DNA of 64,000 nt from Acinetobacter chinensis (GCF_002165375.2 NZ_CP032134.1:1860001-1924000); one strand, 5' to 3'; counted from the first letter of the stretch, positions 36,856-46,165 are shown. The notes: a model not told the origin generated them from the sequence alone. Translations and numbers: made by a program.

Positions 36856-37239
36856 TTAAAGCGGTGTGCTTTTTTTGTTAATCACAAGTTTTGCTTTTTC
36901 AGACATGTATCTGTTCCAGCAGTATCCCACAAGCATTCCAAGCCCAGTGACAAACAGAATAGCGGAAAGATTGGACCAGATCAGCGGTTGTTCCTTTGTC
37001 AACACACCAAAAAGTAATCCAAAAAATGCCGGAGCAATTGACGCATTGTTTCCTTCAGAGACCGTAGGTGTAAGCAGTATTGCAAAACCGATAATCCAGC
37101 TGATACCACCTAATGGCTTGGGTAACAGTCTGGCTACCGCATACCAGCACCATAAAATAATGATACTGCCAAGCAGATATACTGTGATTGCAATACTGTC
37201 TTCAGGAATTGAGTCCAGTATGGAAAGAAATTCATTCAT
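36856..37239 (-). CDS. Multi-spanning membrane protein (127 aa)
   Basis: A 127-residue protein with three to four membrane helices (about 16-36, 45-62, 68-80 and 88-108). It is 21 bases before moxR and follows ycgL closely, so ycgL, this gene and moxR may be one transcript. No family recognised. Confidence 0.65.
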   Translation of the reverse strand: MNEFLSILDSIPEDSIAITVYLLGSIIILWCWYAVARLLPKPLGGISWIIGFAILLTPTVSEGNNASIAPAFFGLLFGVLTKEQPLIWSNLSAILFVTGLGMLVGYCWNRYMSEKAKLVINKKSTPL

Positions 37240-37260
37240 TGCTCAACCCCCCAGGCTGCA

Positions 37261-37572
37261 TTAAGCACCACGCAAACCTTCCGGTTCCATGGCATTTACA
37301 TCAATAAGACCTTCTGGCGGTACCTGAATAAAGAAACCACGGTTCTGAATTGAATCCATAACATGAAGAACATTTACACGAGCCAGCTTTCGCGACTCAC
37401 TCAGTTCCAGATGCATTACAAATGTTGCACGACCAAAAGCTGTACGCATGACTTCAGGTACAACCTCCAAAGGATCTGTACCCTCTTCCTGTGTTTTAGA
37501 CACATACAGGTACATCTCGTCTTTTTTGCTCGATTTATAAATTGAACAATACATATTTAAAACAGCACTCAT
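37261..37572 (-). CDS. ycgL: YcgL-domain protein
   Basis: A 103-residue protein with the YcgL fold: MYCSIYKSSKKDEMYLYVSK, then EVMRTAFGRATFVMHLELSE and a C-terminal FFIQVPPEGL. Function is unknown, but ycgL lies beside rnd in many gammaproteobacteria, as here. Starts at Met1 or Met7 are both possible. Confidence 0.85.
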   Translation of the reverse strand: MSAVLNMYCSIYKSSKKDEMYLYVSKTQEEGTDPLEVVPEVMRTAFGRATFVMHLELSESRKLARVNVLHVMDSIQNRGFFIQVPPEGLIDVNAMEPEGLRGA

Positions 37573-37682
37573 AAAACTCAGAACAAAGCATACATCAAAA
37601 AAAAGACTGATACATTAGTGATTATTAACGCATCAGTCGTGAAATTGTGTAATTGACAATTCTTTAAACAAACAGTCCCTGA

Positions 37683-38825
37683 CTAATCAAGTACTTTCAT
37701 CTGACCTGACAGATACTGTTCATCTGCCTGAAGAATTTCAATCAAGGGCTGTGTCAGCAACTCATAACGCCACCCTTTCAAAAATGCAGGCAGTTTTTCC
37801 TCATCATTATGAAATACCACATGCTGATAAATTGCATTCATCCATTTTTTTCTGATCAGAACTTCTTTTGGAATATCCGTTTCAAGCGATGCATTCTGAA
37901 TCACCATCTCCACCCGGGATTCGGTTTCTTTGCTTGCATGTCTGATCGGTCGTGCCATTCTGAGTGGCCAATGTTCCTGCTCAGGTAAAAACTTCAGCAG
38001 ATCCAGGATGGTTTTACCATGCTCTCGCACAATATTGGGTCTGATGTCTTTTACTGTTGAAAGCTGAAAATGATTACGTGGATTTTTTTCGACCATGTCA
38101 ATCATGGTTGAATTACGCAATATAAAACTTCTCGGCTGATTTAATGCCTTGACCATCTGTTCGCGCCAGACAGCAATCTGCTGCAGCTGCATTAACTGAC
38201 GCCGTGAATGTCTGTAGTTGCCAATATCGTGGTACAGCTCATCCGCAAGGGTTTCCACACCAATTTCATGTGTCAGATTTGAACAGTCTTCAAGCACAAA
38301 ACTGAGTAGACTTTTATTCTTAAGTTCAAGCTGAATATTGTCTGAGAGCTTCATCAGATACAGCACATCATTGGCTGCATAATTCATCTGCTCAGGACTT
38401 AAGGGTCTTGCCAGCCAGTCTGAACGGGTCTGGTCTTTTTCAATATCCACATCAAGAATAAGTTTTAAAGCATTCTGATAACTGACCTGCAACCCATGTC
38501 CCAGAAAAGATAATGCCACCTGTGTATCAAACACATTCTTCAGCTCTTTCTGCTGTGAATAATGGTAAATCAGGTCGATATCTTCACTACAGGCATGAAA
38601 GACGTTCTGTTGAGCCGAAAAAAGCCGCTGCCAGAAACCAGTCAGATCCAGTGTTGTACCATCGAGTAAATAAATCTGATCATTTACGTTGATCTGAAAA
38701 AGCCCAAGTTTAGGCCAAAGGGTATCCACCTTAATAAATTCGGTGTCGAGCCCATAAGTTTTCGTCTGACCCATCAATGCCAATACATTTTCAAGATCTT
38801 TTTGCTGTTGAATAAACTGAAACAT
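37683..38825 (-). CDS. rnd: Ribonuclease D
   Basis: A 380-residue 3'-5' exoribonuclease for tRNA maturation. DEDD motifs: GLDTEF (Asp about 27, Glu 29), HACSEDIDLIY and NYAANDVLYLM. HRDC-type helical domains follow from about residue 210. The gene order rnd-ycgL is conserved in relatives. Confidence 0.93.
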   Translation of the reverse strand: MFQFIQQQKDLENVLALMGQTKTYGLDTEFIKVDTLWPKLGLFQINVNDQIYLLDGTTLDLTGFWQRLFSAQQNVFHACSEDIDLIYHYSQQKELKNVFDTQVALSFLGHGLQVSYQNALKLILDVDIEKDQTRSDWLARPLSPEQMNYAANDVLYLMKLSDNIQLELKNKSLLSFVLEDCSNLTHEIGVETLADELYHDIGNYRHSRRQLMQLQQIAVWREQMVKALNQPRSFILRNSTMIDMVEKNPRNHFQLSTVKDIRPNIVREHGKTILDLLKFLPEQEHWPLRMARPIRHASKETESRVEMVIQNASLETDIPKEVLIRKKWMNAIYQHVVFHNDEEKLPAFLKGWRYELLTQPLIEILQADEQYLSGQMKVLD

Positions 38826-39045
38826 AATCTGCGAGTCTAATATTAGATTCTCTTGAATGGCATTCTAACTCATATATAGTCTATATATATAACAAATTTC
38901 ATCCACTCAGGTTTTATTTAATATATATTTGGTGTTTAAGAAAAATTTAATAGTTTATTTATATGTTTTTTATATTATTTAATACCTGCATTCTTTCATT
39001 ATAAACAGATGAATGTTCATGGTATGTATGAAATAAGTTCAGCAC
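38826..39045. other. AT-rich gap between recR and rnd
   Basis: Non-coding, with runs of TATA and no clear terminator. It may hold the rnd promoter (minus strand). Nothing else is seen. Confidence 0.4.
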
Positions 39046-39642
39046 TTATTTCATACGCATTCTGTTGTGTACTGCCTGACTGAGTGTGTGACTGTCCACA
39101 TACTCCAGTTCACCACCTTGAGGTACGCCCTGAGCAATCCTGGTCATCTGTACAGGTAAATGCCTGGCTGCTTCCACCAGATAGTGAGCCGTTGCCTGCC
39201 CCTCTACGGTTGCATTGGTCGCCAGGATGACTTCAGTAATCTGACCATCGCTTAAACGGTGGATCAGATGCGGAATACCGATTTCATCGGGACCTATTCC
39301 ATCCAAAGGTGACAGATGCCCCCCCAGAACATGGTATCTCCCTCTGAAACTGCCACTCTGCTCAATAGCCATAACATCTGCCGGTGATTCAACAACACAC
39401 AGTACATGCGTATCACGATCATGAGACAGGCAGATATTACAGACTTCATCCTCTGTTAAAGAATGACAGACTGTACACTCCTGAATATATCCAGTTGCTT
39501 CATTTAAAGCATGTGCAAGCCCTACAGCACCTTCCCTGTTTTTCATCAACAGGTGTAATGCCATGCGTTGAGCCGATTTCGGCCCAACACTTGGCAAAAT
39601 ACGCAAAGCCTGTACAAGCTGATCAAAACGATCGCTGAACAC
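39046..39642 (-). CDS. recR: Recombination protein RecR
   Basis: A 198-residue RecFOR-pathway protein that forms a DNA clamp. The zinc finger is CTVCHSLTEDEVCNIC at about 57-72, and the Toprim domain starts at VVESPADVMAIEQSG. A helix-hairpin-helix lies near the start (RILPSVGPKSAQRMAL). The start codon is GTG. It is 12 bases after ybaB, the common ybaB-recR pair. dnaX is not adjacent. Confidence 0.96.
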   Translation of the reverse strand: MFSDRFDQLVQALRILPSVGPKSAQRMALHLLMKNREGAVGLAHALNEATGYIQECTVCHSLTEDEVCNICLSHDRDTHVLCVVESPADVMAIEQSGSFRGRYHVLGGHLSPLDGIGPDEIGIPHLIHRLSDGQITEVILATNATVEGQATAHYLVEAARHLPVQMTRIAQGVPQGGELEYVDSHTLSQAVHNRMRMK

Positions 39643-39654
39643 TATCTGCTTTCC

Positions 39655-39984
39655 TTAGAATAAACCTGACAAACCTGGTGGCAAGCCCATTCCAGAATTA
39701 GCACCTTTCATTTTCTCTTCAGTAATCACTTCAGCCTGACGTGCAGCATCATTCATTGCTGCAGCAATCAGATCCTCAATCATATCTGGATCGTCCTGAA
39801 GCAGTTCAGGATTGATTTCAATACGTTTAACAACATTGCGACAGGTCATGGTGACTTTCACCAGACCGCCACCTGCTTCAGCCTGAACTTCAGTCTGCGC
39901 AAGCTCCTCTTTGGCTTTTTTGACATTGCTTTCCATGTCTTTCTGCATACGCTGCGCTTGCTGCATCAACATATTAATGTTCAT
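39655..39984 (-). CDS. ybaB: YbaB/EbfC nucleoid-associated protein
   Basis: A 109-residue DNA-binding protein with the typical NINMLMQQAQRMQKDMESNV start and the strand LVKVTMTCRNVVKRIEINPE. The C-terminus MKGANSGMGLPPGLSGLF is diagnostic. Paired with recR. Confidence 0.93.
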   Translation of the reverse strand: MNINMLMQQAQRMQKDMESNVKKAKEELAQTEVQAEAGGGLVKVTMTCRNVVKRIEINPELLQDDPDMIEDLIAAAMNDAARQAEVITEEKMKGANSGMGLPPGLSGLF

Positions 39985-40023
39985 AAAGTTCTCCGAACAT
40001 AAAATTTAAATCATAAAACGGGA

Positions 40024-41211
40024 TCAGATTAAATCCAGACCACGACTGATGTCACCGATAATATCATCAATATCTTCAAGACCAACAGATATACGGATTA
40101 ATCCTTCCACAATTCCTGCTGCCTGTTTAGCATCTGCAGACATTCTGCCATGAGAAGTGGTTGCAGGATGAGTAATGGTCGACTTAACATCACCCAGATT
40201 ACTTGTAATGGATAAGAAACGTGTATTATCAATTACTGTCCACGCACCCTGACGTTCACCTTTCACTACAAAGGAAACAACACCACCAAATCCGGACTGT
40301 TGTTTTTTAGCCAATTCATGTCCTTCATGATGTGGCAGACCTGCATAATAAACTTTCTCAACTTTTTCATGCTGATCCAGCCATTCCGCCAGTTTTTGAG
40401 CGCTTGCACAATGTGCTTTCATACGCAGACTGAGTGTTTCCAGTCCTTTCAAGAAAATCCAGGCATTAAAAGGACTCATGGAGTTACCCAAAGTTCTGAT
40501 TACACCATTAATTTCTTCCAGTAACTGATGATTACCCACGACAGCACCGCCCAGCGCACGCCCCTGACCATCAATATATTTGGTTGATGAATAAACAATC
40601 AGGTCTGCACCAAATTTTATCGGTTGCTGTAAAACAGGCGTGCAGAACGTATTATCCACTGCAAATAAAGCGCCGTGTTCATGTGCAATATCTGCAATTG
40701 CCTGCATATCACCGACCTGAGCCAGAGGGTTCGATGGTGTTTCAATAAACAGCAGACGGGTATTTGGACGTACTGCCTTTTTCCATGCATCCAGATCTTC
40801 AAGATCTACAAAAGTAACATCCACACCGAATTTGACGACGTATTTTTCAAACAGTGAAATGATTGAACCAAAGACTGCACGTGAACAGATAACATGATCA
40901 CCTGCTTTCAGATAAGCCAGACACACCGCATGAACTGCTGCCATACCTGAACTGGTTGCAACTGCGCGTTCAGCACCATCCAGGACAGCCAGACGCTTTT
41001 CAAAAGTGTGCACGGTTGGATTTGTATAACGTGAATAAGTATTCCCTGGAATTTCGCCTGAAAATTTAGCAGCAGCATCGGCAGCACTTTCACAGACAAA
41101 AGAAGAAGTCAGAAATATTGGCTCACTGTGTTCCCCCTCAAAAGTACGGTCATGACCTGTACGGATTGCTAAAGTATCCAGTTGATATTCAAATTCATCT
41201 TGTTGGTTCAT
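40024..41211 (-). CDS. metZ: O-succinylhomoserine sulfhydrylase
   Basis: A 395-residue Cys/Met-metabolism PLP enzyme. The PLP lysine is in SSTKYIDGQGR, preceded by VDNTFCTPVLQQPIKFGAD. It makes homocysteine from O-succinylhomoserine and sulfide, a direct methionine route. The C-terminal GLEDIDDIIGDISRGL is conserved. It is divergent to the PhaC-like gene and shares the short intergenic region. Confidence 0.9.
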   Translation of the reverse strand: MNQQDEFEYQLDTLAIRTGHDRTFEGEHSEPIFLTSSFVCESAADAAAKFSGEIPGNTYSRYTNPTVHTFEKRLAVLDGAERAVATSSGMAAVHAVCLAYLKAGDHVICSRAVFGSIISLFEKYVVKFGVDVTFVDLEDLDAWKKAVRPNTRLLFIETPSNPLAQVGDMQAIADIAHEHGALFAVDNTFCTPVLQQPIKFGADLIVYSSTKYIDGQGRALGGAVVGNHQLLEEINGVIRTLGNSMSPFNAWIFLKGLETLSLRMKAHCASAQKLAEWLDQHEKVEKVYYAGLPHHEGHELAKKQQSGFGGVVSFVVKGERQGAWTVIDNTRFLSITSNLGDVKSTITHPATTSHGRMSADAKQAAGIVEGLIRISVGLEDIDDIIGDISRGLDLI

Positions 41212-41295
41212 GTCTTTTGCTCAGTCCTTCAGACCGCCTGTATAAATCATTGCCAATATTTTGAGCGTCTACGGTATTTAAGGTCAAGGCATAAT

Positions 41296-42441
41296 ATGAA
41301 ATTATCGCTTAGACTTCATACAAGCCCGCCATTTCAGAATATGAAAAGAATGAAAGAAACCGAAAATAAAAAGCAACTGCTCAACAGCAAGCTCAAAAAT
41401 CTGTCCACCCGGATTTTTAATGGCAAATCACTGGTGCTTTCTCAGTCCACACCTTATGAGGTCATTGCCCGTTTCGACCGTACCCGAGTCCGTTATTATG
41501 CAGCGCCAGAAAAAAAGTATGCTGAGCCACTGGTGTTTACAGCACCGCTGGCAATCAATATGGCAATTTACGATCTGTACCCTTACCGCTCACTGATCAA
41601 ATACTTCCAGAATGCAGGCTTTGATGTCTATCTGCTTGACTGGGGAAGACTGAAATATGACAGCCGGGATTTTAATTTCCTGACATTCATCGACAATTAC
41701 ATACCACAGTGTATCGAAAGCATTCAGAAACATTCAGGCAGTGAAAAGATTTCATTACACGGATGGAGCATGGCAGGTATTTTTGTACTGCTTTACACTG
41801 CACGCCACCACCCAAGTGCCGTTAAAAACCTGATTGTACTGGGCAGTCCGATTGACAGCTATAAATCCGGTGGCATTGGTAAACTGTATCGCCGTATTAA
41901 CTACATGCTGTCAAAACGCCCTGCTTTTCAGCAAAAAGTATATAAAGGGATTTTACCGAAACGACTGTTGCATACCCCAGGTCTCTTAAACGCCATTGGC
42001 TTTAAAATACTCGATCCTAAAGGCTGGTACGATGGTCATAAGCAACTGTTACAGAATTTGGATGATGATCAGACCATTCATGAGCATGCAACACTGGGTA
42101 ATTTTCTGAACCATATGGTAGATTATCCCGCTGGCGTAAACCAGGATATGCTGTTTAATGTATGGCTGCAGAATCCATTAAAAAATGGCTCAATTCAGCT
42201 GAAAAAGCAAAAAATTGAGTTAAAGCATATTGATTGTCCTTTGCTGATTGGTGCAGGTAAAAATGATCAGATGGTGACAGCTGCTGCTGTTGAACCACTG
42301 ACTGCATTAACTGGCAGTAAAGATGTTACATTTACACTTGTTCCGGGTGGACACCTGGGACTGATGTCCAGCCAGAAGAGCTCAGAAGAGTTCTGGCCTG
42401 CACTTGCTGAATGGCTGGATCAACGTTCAACAAAAATTTAA
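41296..42441 (+). CDS. PhaC-like alpha/beta hydrolase
   Basis: A 381-residue alpha/beta fold protein resembling class III PHA synthases: AIYDLYPYRSLIKYFQNAGF then DVYLLDWGRL, and HLGLMSS at the His end. The lipase-like box is GWSMAG, with Ser where PHA synthases have Cys, so polyester synthesis is doubtful and hydrolysis more likely. The catalytic Asp and His are about GKNDQMV and GGHLGL. The ATG (MKLSLRL) avoids the overlap with metZ. Followed 9 bases later by a dehydrogenase gene. Confidence 0.7.
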   Translation: MKLSLRLHTSPPFQNMKRMKETENKKQLLNSKLKNLSTRIFNGKSLVLSQSTPYEVIARFDRTRVRYYAAPEKKYAEPLVFTAPLAINMAIYDLYPYRSLIKYFQNAGFDVYLLDWGRLKYDSRDFNFLTFIDNYIPQCIESIQKHSGSEKISLHGWSMAGIFVLLYTARHHPSAVKNLIVLGSPIDSYKSGGIGKLYRRINYMLSKRPAFQQKVYKGILPKRLLHTPGLLNAIGFKILDPKGWYDGHKQLLQNLDDDQTIHEHATLGNFLNHMVDYPAGVNQDMLFNVWLQNPLKNGSIQLKKQKIELKHIDCPLLIGAGKNDQMVTAAAVEPLTALTGSKDVTFTLVPGGHLGLMSSQKSSEEFWPALAEWLDQRSTKI

Positions 42442-42450
42442 GGAGTTTTC

Positions 42451-43323
42451 ATGATTCAGTCAGTCTCATTTATTGGATTAGGCGCAATGGGTTACCGTAT
42501 GGCAGCACATTTAACCAAGCACTTCAGTACGGTACTGGTCTGGAACAGAAACTTTGAGAAAGCTGAAAAGCATGCTGCTGAGTATGGAACACAGGCTGTA
42601 ACATTAAACGAAGCTGTTCAGGCAGACATTATTTTCTCCTGCCTTCCAACCAGCCAGGATGTTGAACTGCTCATTACAGAACTGGAACTGAAGCCAGGTT
42701 CTGTCTGGGTGGACTGTACAAGTGGCGTGCCTGCATCTGCAAAAATACTGGCTGCACAACTGAAACTGAAAAATGTCGATTTCCTGGACGCACCTGTCAG
42801 TGGACAGACTGTAGGCGCGGAAAATGGCACACTGACCGTCATGGTTGGTGGTGATGCCGCAGCATTTGAGAAAGCACTGCCTGCCATGCAGACATTTGGC
42901 AAACTTATTAAACATGTCGGTGAATCCGGTGCAGGTTTTGCAGTCAAAGCCGTAAACAATATGTTAATGGCTGTAAACCTCTGCTCAGTCGCTGAAGGAT
43001 TTACCACACTGAAAGCACATGGTGTGAACCTGAATGAGGCACTTGATTGTATCAATGCTTCCAGTGGAAAAAGCATGGTGACCGAAACTGTTTTACCACA
43101 GCGTATTTTAAACCGCTCATTTCCTTTAACCTTTGCACTGCCTTTACTGGCAAAGGATACAGGAATTGCACTCGACCTGATCCGTGATGCAAAACTCTCT
43201 GCACCTGTGATTGCTTTAACACAAAGCCTGATTCAGGCTGCCAGTGATTTATCTGAAAAAGACAGTGACTTTTCCACTGCTGTAAAAATGTACGAATCAT
43301 GGAGTAAGATTACAATAGAATAA
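42451..43323 (+). CDS. 3-hydroxyisobutyrate dehydrogenase-like oxidoreductase
   Basis: A 290-residue beta-hydroxyacid dehydrogenase. The Rossmann motif is GLGAMGYRMA near residue 10. The substrate loop DAPVSGQTVGAENGTLTVMV and the catalytic Lys in GAGFAVKAVNNML are visible. It uses NAD(P) on a 3-hydroxyacid, with substrate unknown. AAGGAG precedes the ATG. Same operon as the PhaC-like gene. Confidence 0.85.
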   Translation: MIQSVSFIGLGAMGYRMAAHLTKHFSTVLVWNRNFEKAEKHAAEYGTQAVTLNEAVQADIIFSCLPTSQDVELLITELELKPGSVWVDCTSGVPASAKILAAQLKLKNVDFLDAPVSGQTVGAENGTLTVMVGGDAAAFEKALPAMQTFGKLIKHVGESGAGFAVKAVNNMLMAVNLCSVAEGFTTLKAHGVNLNEALDCINASSGKSMVTETVLPQRILNRSFPLTFALPLLAKDTGIALDLIRDAKLSAPVIALTQSLIQAASDLSEKDSDFSTAVKMYESWSKITIE

Positions 43324-43408
43324 TAAGGTGCTATTGATTAATCATAACGAAACCCAATATTGTGAATATGTGCCAACACACAATGTTACAAACTCTGAGG
43401 AAACTCTT

Positions 43409-43678
43409 ATGAACAGGTTCACTATTGCTGTATTTGCGAGTCTTGCTGCTCTTACCGGGGTAAACTCTGTGGCCGCTTCACCTGAACAGGAATGTCAGAA
43501 ACTCAAAAATGATCATGATGTCATCTATGCATCAAAAGGTTTCTGTTTTAAAGACCCTGAAGCAAAAGCTAAGTTTGGTAATGACAACTGTTATACAAGT
43601 AAACCAAAGTTTTCAGATAAAGAGCAACAACGACTTGACGAAATCAAGGATCGTCAGAAAGAATTGAACTGTAAATAA
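43409..43678 (+). CDS. YARHG-domain exported protein (89 aa)
   Basis: A signal peptide (MNRFTIAVFASLAALTGVNS, then VAA) is followed by a YARHG-like domain: IYASKGFCFKDPEAKAKFGN then KPKFSDKEQQRLDEI. Four Cys in the mature part may form disulfides. GAGGAA lies 8 bases before the ATG. Periplasmic; function unknown. Confidence 0.75.
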   Translation: MNRFTIAVFASLAALTGVNSVAASPEQECQKLKNDHDVIYASKGFCFKDPEAKAKFGNDNCYTSKPKFSDKEQQRLDEIKDRQKELNCK

Positions 43679-43708
43679 TTACGTTCATTCACTTAATAAG
43701 GAACAGAC

Positions 43709-44122
43709 ATGGCTTACGACAATCAGAATATCTTTGCCAGAATTTTACGTGGCGAGCTACCAGCCATCAAAGTCTATGAAGATGATCAGGTTCTTGCCTT
43801 TATGGACATCATGCCACAGGCAGATGGTCACACACTTGTCATTCCTAAAACAGCTGCCGTTACTCTGCTAGACTTACCTGCTGAAAATGCAGCATATACC
43901 ATCCAGATTGTTCAAAAAATTGCCAGAGCTATGGAAAAAGGCCTGGGCGTTGAAGGAATTGTACTGATGCAACTGTCAGGTATGGCAGCAGGTCAGACTG
44001 TTCCACACGTACATTTCCACCTGATCCCAAGTTCAGTGCACGAACTGGGTAAGCATGCCATTCAAATGGGTGATCAGGAAAAAATTGCAGCGCTAGCGGA
44101 AAAAATTAAAGCTGCGCTCTGA
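43709..44122 (+). CDS. HIT-family nucleotide hydrolase
   Basis: A 137-residue histidine-triad protein. NIFARILRGELPAIKVYEDD to DGHTLVIPK is the nucleotide-binding N-terminus, and the triad is HVHFHLIP. It hydrolyses nucleotide phosphoramidates or dinucleotides by family analogy. AAGGAAC precedes the ATG. Confidence 0.88.
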   Translation: MAYDNQNIFARILRGELPAIKVYEDDQVLAFMDIMPQADGHTLVIPKTAAVTLLDLPAENAAYTIQIVQKIARAMEKGLGVEGIVLMQLSGMAAGQTVPHVHFHLIPSSVHELGKHAIQMGDQEKIAALAEKIKAAL

Positions 44123-44150
44123 CTCTTTTCAGAATAAATACATCTACAAA

Positions 44151-44176
44151 TAAAAAGGAGCATCTGCTCCTTTTTA
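44151..44176 (+). terminator. Terminator of the HIT gene
   Basis: AAAAAGGAGCA pairs with TGCTCCTTTTT around TC, with a T run. Confidence 0.8.
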
Positions 44177-44227
44177 TTTAAGCTTATAAAAATAAAGAAA
44201 ATATAAAATTGTCATACACTTTAAGCC

Positions 44228-44283
44228 ACGTCATCAAACTGTCATCTCCTCTTCATTTCACTGTCACATAGATTGCAGATACT
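44228..44283 (+). promoter_or_regulatory. PHO box and -10 of the porin promoter
   Basis: Four direct repeats at strict 11-base period: ACGTCATCAAA, CTGTCATCTCC, TCTTCATTTCA, CTGTCACATAG. The PhoB consensus unit is CTGTCATAAAT. A -10 box GATACT begins exactly 10 bases after the last CTGTCAC, the spacing PhoB needs to replace a -35. This is a strong prediction of phosphate-starvation control. Confidence 0.8.
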
Positions 44284-44388
44284 TCAATGCAAGTTAGTAA
44301 GCACATGTAACTTTTTGTACTACATAGGCAAACTTAAAAAAAGAGTTAAGGCTAACGCCATAAAAAATTGTGTTCTGGAGAAATCTAA

Positions 44389-45441
44389 ATGAAAAAATTG
44401 CTTCTCGCTGCCGCGGTATCAACCTTAAGCTTAAGTGCAGCGCAAGCAGCACCTACTCTTTATGGTAAGGTGAATGTCTCTGTTGATCAGTTTGATAATA
44501 AAAGCTTCGGCACAGAAAATGTGACTGAAGTAAATTCAAATGCTTCCCGTATTGGTGTTAAAGGCGAAGAAAAAATTTCTGATAAACTTTCTGCGGTTTA
44601 CCTTGCTGAATGGGAAATCAGTGTTGATGGCGACGAAGATGACAGCCAGACTTTCAAAAAACGTAATATTTTCGGTGGTTTAAAATGGGCGGATATCGGT
44701 ACTTTAAAAGTCGGTAACTATGACTCATATTTCAAAAGTGCTGCTGCCAGTAAAAATGATATTTTCAATGATCACGCTTTCGATATCACAAGCATGATTT
44801 ATGGTGAAGAACGTCTTAAAAACGTTATTGGTTTCGAAACAGATCCTAAACTGCTTGCCGGCATTGGTTTCAACCTGATGCTTCAGCAGGGTGAAGAAAA
44901 CAAAAAAGACGGTGACAACGGTATTGGCGATGCGATCTCATCATCCATTACTTATGAAAATAAAGATTTAGGTCTTGCAGTTGCTCTGGGTGCTGACTTT
45001 GATGTTAAAGGTAAATACTCTGCATCAACTTTTGGCAGCACGAAACAGGCAACTGATGCATTCCGCCTTGCAGGTTCATATGACCTAGGCAAAGTAGGCG
45101 TTGCAGGTCTAGGTCTGAATGCACTTTATCAAACTGCTGAAGCAACTTCAGATGAAGGTAAAGCTGCAAACCTTGAAGAAGATGCATGGGTAATCAATGC
45201 AGCATATAAAATTGCTGAAACACCTGTAACAGTTAAAGCTCAGTACCAGTCTGCTGACACTTCTGAAAAAGGTCAGAAAGACAAAACCGTTGATCAATAC
45301 GGTTTAGGCGTTGACTATACCCTGAACAAACAGGCAAAACTGTACGGTCTAGTTGCTCAGCAGAAACGTGACTGGACAACAACAAAAACTCCTGAGAAGA
45401 AACAGACTGTATTTGGTGTAGGTCTGGAACTTAACTTCTGA
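44389..45441 (+). CDS. Gram-negative porin (general porin family)
   Basis: A 350-residue outer-membrane beta-barrel. Signal peptide MKKLLLAAAVSTLSLSAAQA, mature start APTLYGKVNVSVDQFDNKSF, and a C-terminal Phe (FGVGLELNF) used by the Bam complex. The Asn-rich N-terminal strand and the repeated amphipathic strands fit the trimeric porin type (Porin_4). The upstream PHO box suggests it may take up phosphate or other anions under phosphate shortage. It is not an OprP-type protein by sequence. Confidence 0.85.
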   Translation: MKKLLLAAAVSTLSLSAAQAAPTLYGKVNVSVDQFDNKSFGTENVTEVNSNASRIGVKGEEKISDKLSAVYLAEWEISVDGDEDDSQTFKKRNIFGGLKWADIGTLKVGNYDSYFKSAAASKNDIFNDHAFDITSMIYGEERLKNVIGFETDPKLLAGIGFNLMLQQGEENKKDGDNGIGDAISSSITYENKDLGLAVALGADFDVKGKYSASTFGSTKQATDAFRLAGSYDLGKVGVAGLGLNALYQTAEATSDEGKAANLEEDAWVINAAYKIAETPVTVKAQYQSADTSEKGQKDKTVDQYGLGVDYTLNKQAKLYGLVAQQKRDWTTTKTPEKKQTVFGVGLELNF

Positions 45442-45461
45442 TCAGCAGTATCTTCCTGAAT

Positions 45462-45494
45462 AAAAAAGAATATGCCTCGGCATATTCTTTTTTT
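45462..45494 (+). terminator. Terminator of the porin gene
   Basis: AAAAAAGAATATGCC pairs with GGCATATTCTTTTTT around TC, followed by T residues. Confidence 0.8.
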
Positions 45495-45527
45495 GCTTTT
45501 AGTAAGTCTGTATATCCACTTTGCTGA

Positions 45528-45560
45528 TAAAAAAAATCCAGCAACATAGCTGGATTTTTT
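45528..45560 (-). terminator. Terminator of the YidB-like gene
   Basis: AAATCCAGC pairs with GCTGGATTT around AACATA, with T runs at both sides, so it may work on both strands. Confidence 0.7.
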
Positions 45561-45574
45561 ACAGCAGAAACAAC

Positions 45575-46165
45575 TTAACGTTTCAGAAAACCAGAAACCA
45601 GGTTCATAACCTGTTGAATATCTGCATTCGCTTCATGTTGATCAGTTGCATCACCTTGCGGTGTCAATGAATCTATGATCTGCGGCAATACGGATGAAAT
45701 AGCACCGTAGACTTCCTGAGCTGAAACCTGTGCCTGTTGCGCAACCTGTTCAACCTCCTGTGTGTTGAACAACGACTGTATCTGCTGTGCAGAAGCGGCA
45801 CTGTTGGACTGAGATGGATCTACCCAGCTCTGAACCTGACCGTCCAGACCCGCGCCCTGCAGTTTAGCCAGTGCACCCTGTAAACCGCCCTGTTGCTGAA
45901 TCCAACCCAGAACCAAAGGTACAACTGCGATCAACAGCGATTGTGCGTTAAATCCGCCTGTAGCTGCTGGCGCTGACTGCTGACCGCCCAATCCACCCAG
46001 CACTGAACCTAGAATACCGCCCAATCCGCCCTGCGACTGCTGTTGTCCACCACCCAATCCACCCAGGAGCGAGCCAAGAATACCACCGAGTCCACCCTGT
46101 GACTGCTGTTGACCACCAAGTGCCTGCTTCGCAAGAATTTCTACAATATTACTTAAATCAGTCAT
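45575..46165 (-). CDS. YidB-like (DUF937-type) protein with Gly/Gln repeats
   Basis: A 196-residue protein. Residues about 17-60 hold two near-identical Gly-rich units (QQQSQGGLGGILGSLLGGLG and QQQSQGGLGGILGSVLGGLG), then a hydrophobic segment (SLLIAVVPLVLGWI). The C-terminal half, GWIQQQGGLQGALAKLQGAG to VLPQIIDSLTPQG, matches YidB. Cellular role is not known. The repeated unit is shared at DNA level and could vary by slippage. Confidence 0.75.
   Translation of the reverse strand: MTDLSNIVEILAKQALGGQQQSQGGLGGILGSLLGGLGGGQQQSQGGLGGILGSVLGGLGGQQSAPAATGGFNAQSLLIAVVPLVLGWIQQQGGLQGALAKLQGAGLDGQVQSWVDPSQSNSAASAQQIQSLFNTQEVEQVAQQAQVSAQEVYGAISSVLPQIIDSLTPQGDATDQHEANADIQQVMNLVSGFLKR

Noticed and set aside
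42604..43076. Overlapping minus-strand ORFs up to 152 residues
   Set aside because: They mirror the 3-hydroxyisobutyrate-dehydrogenase-like gene, which has the Rossmann motif.
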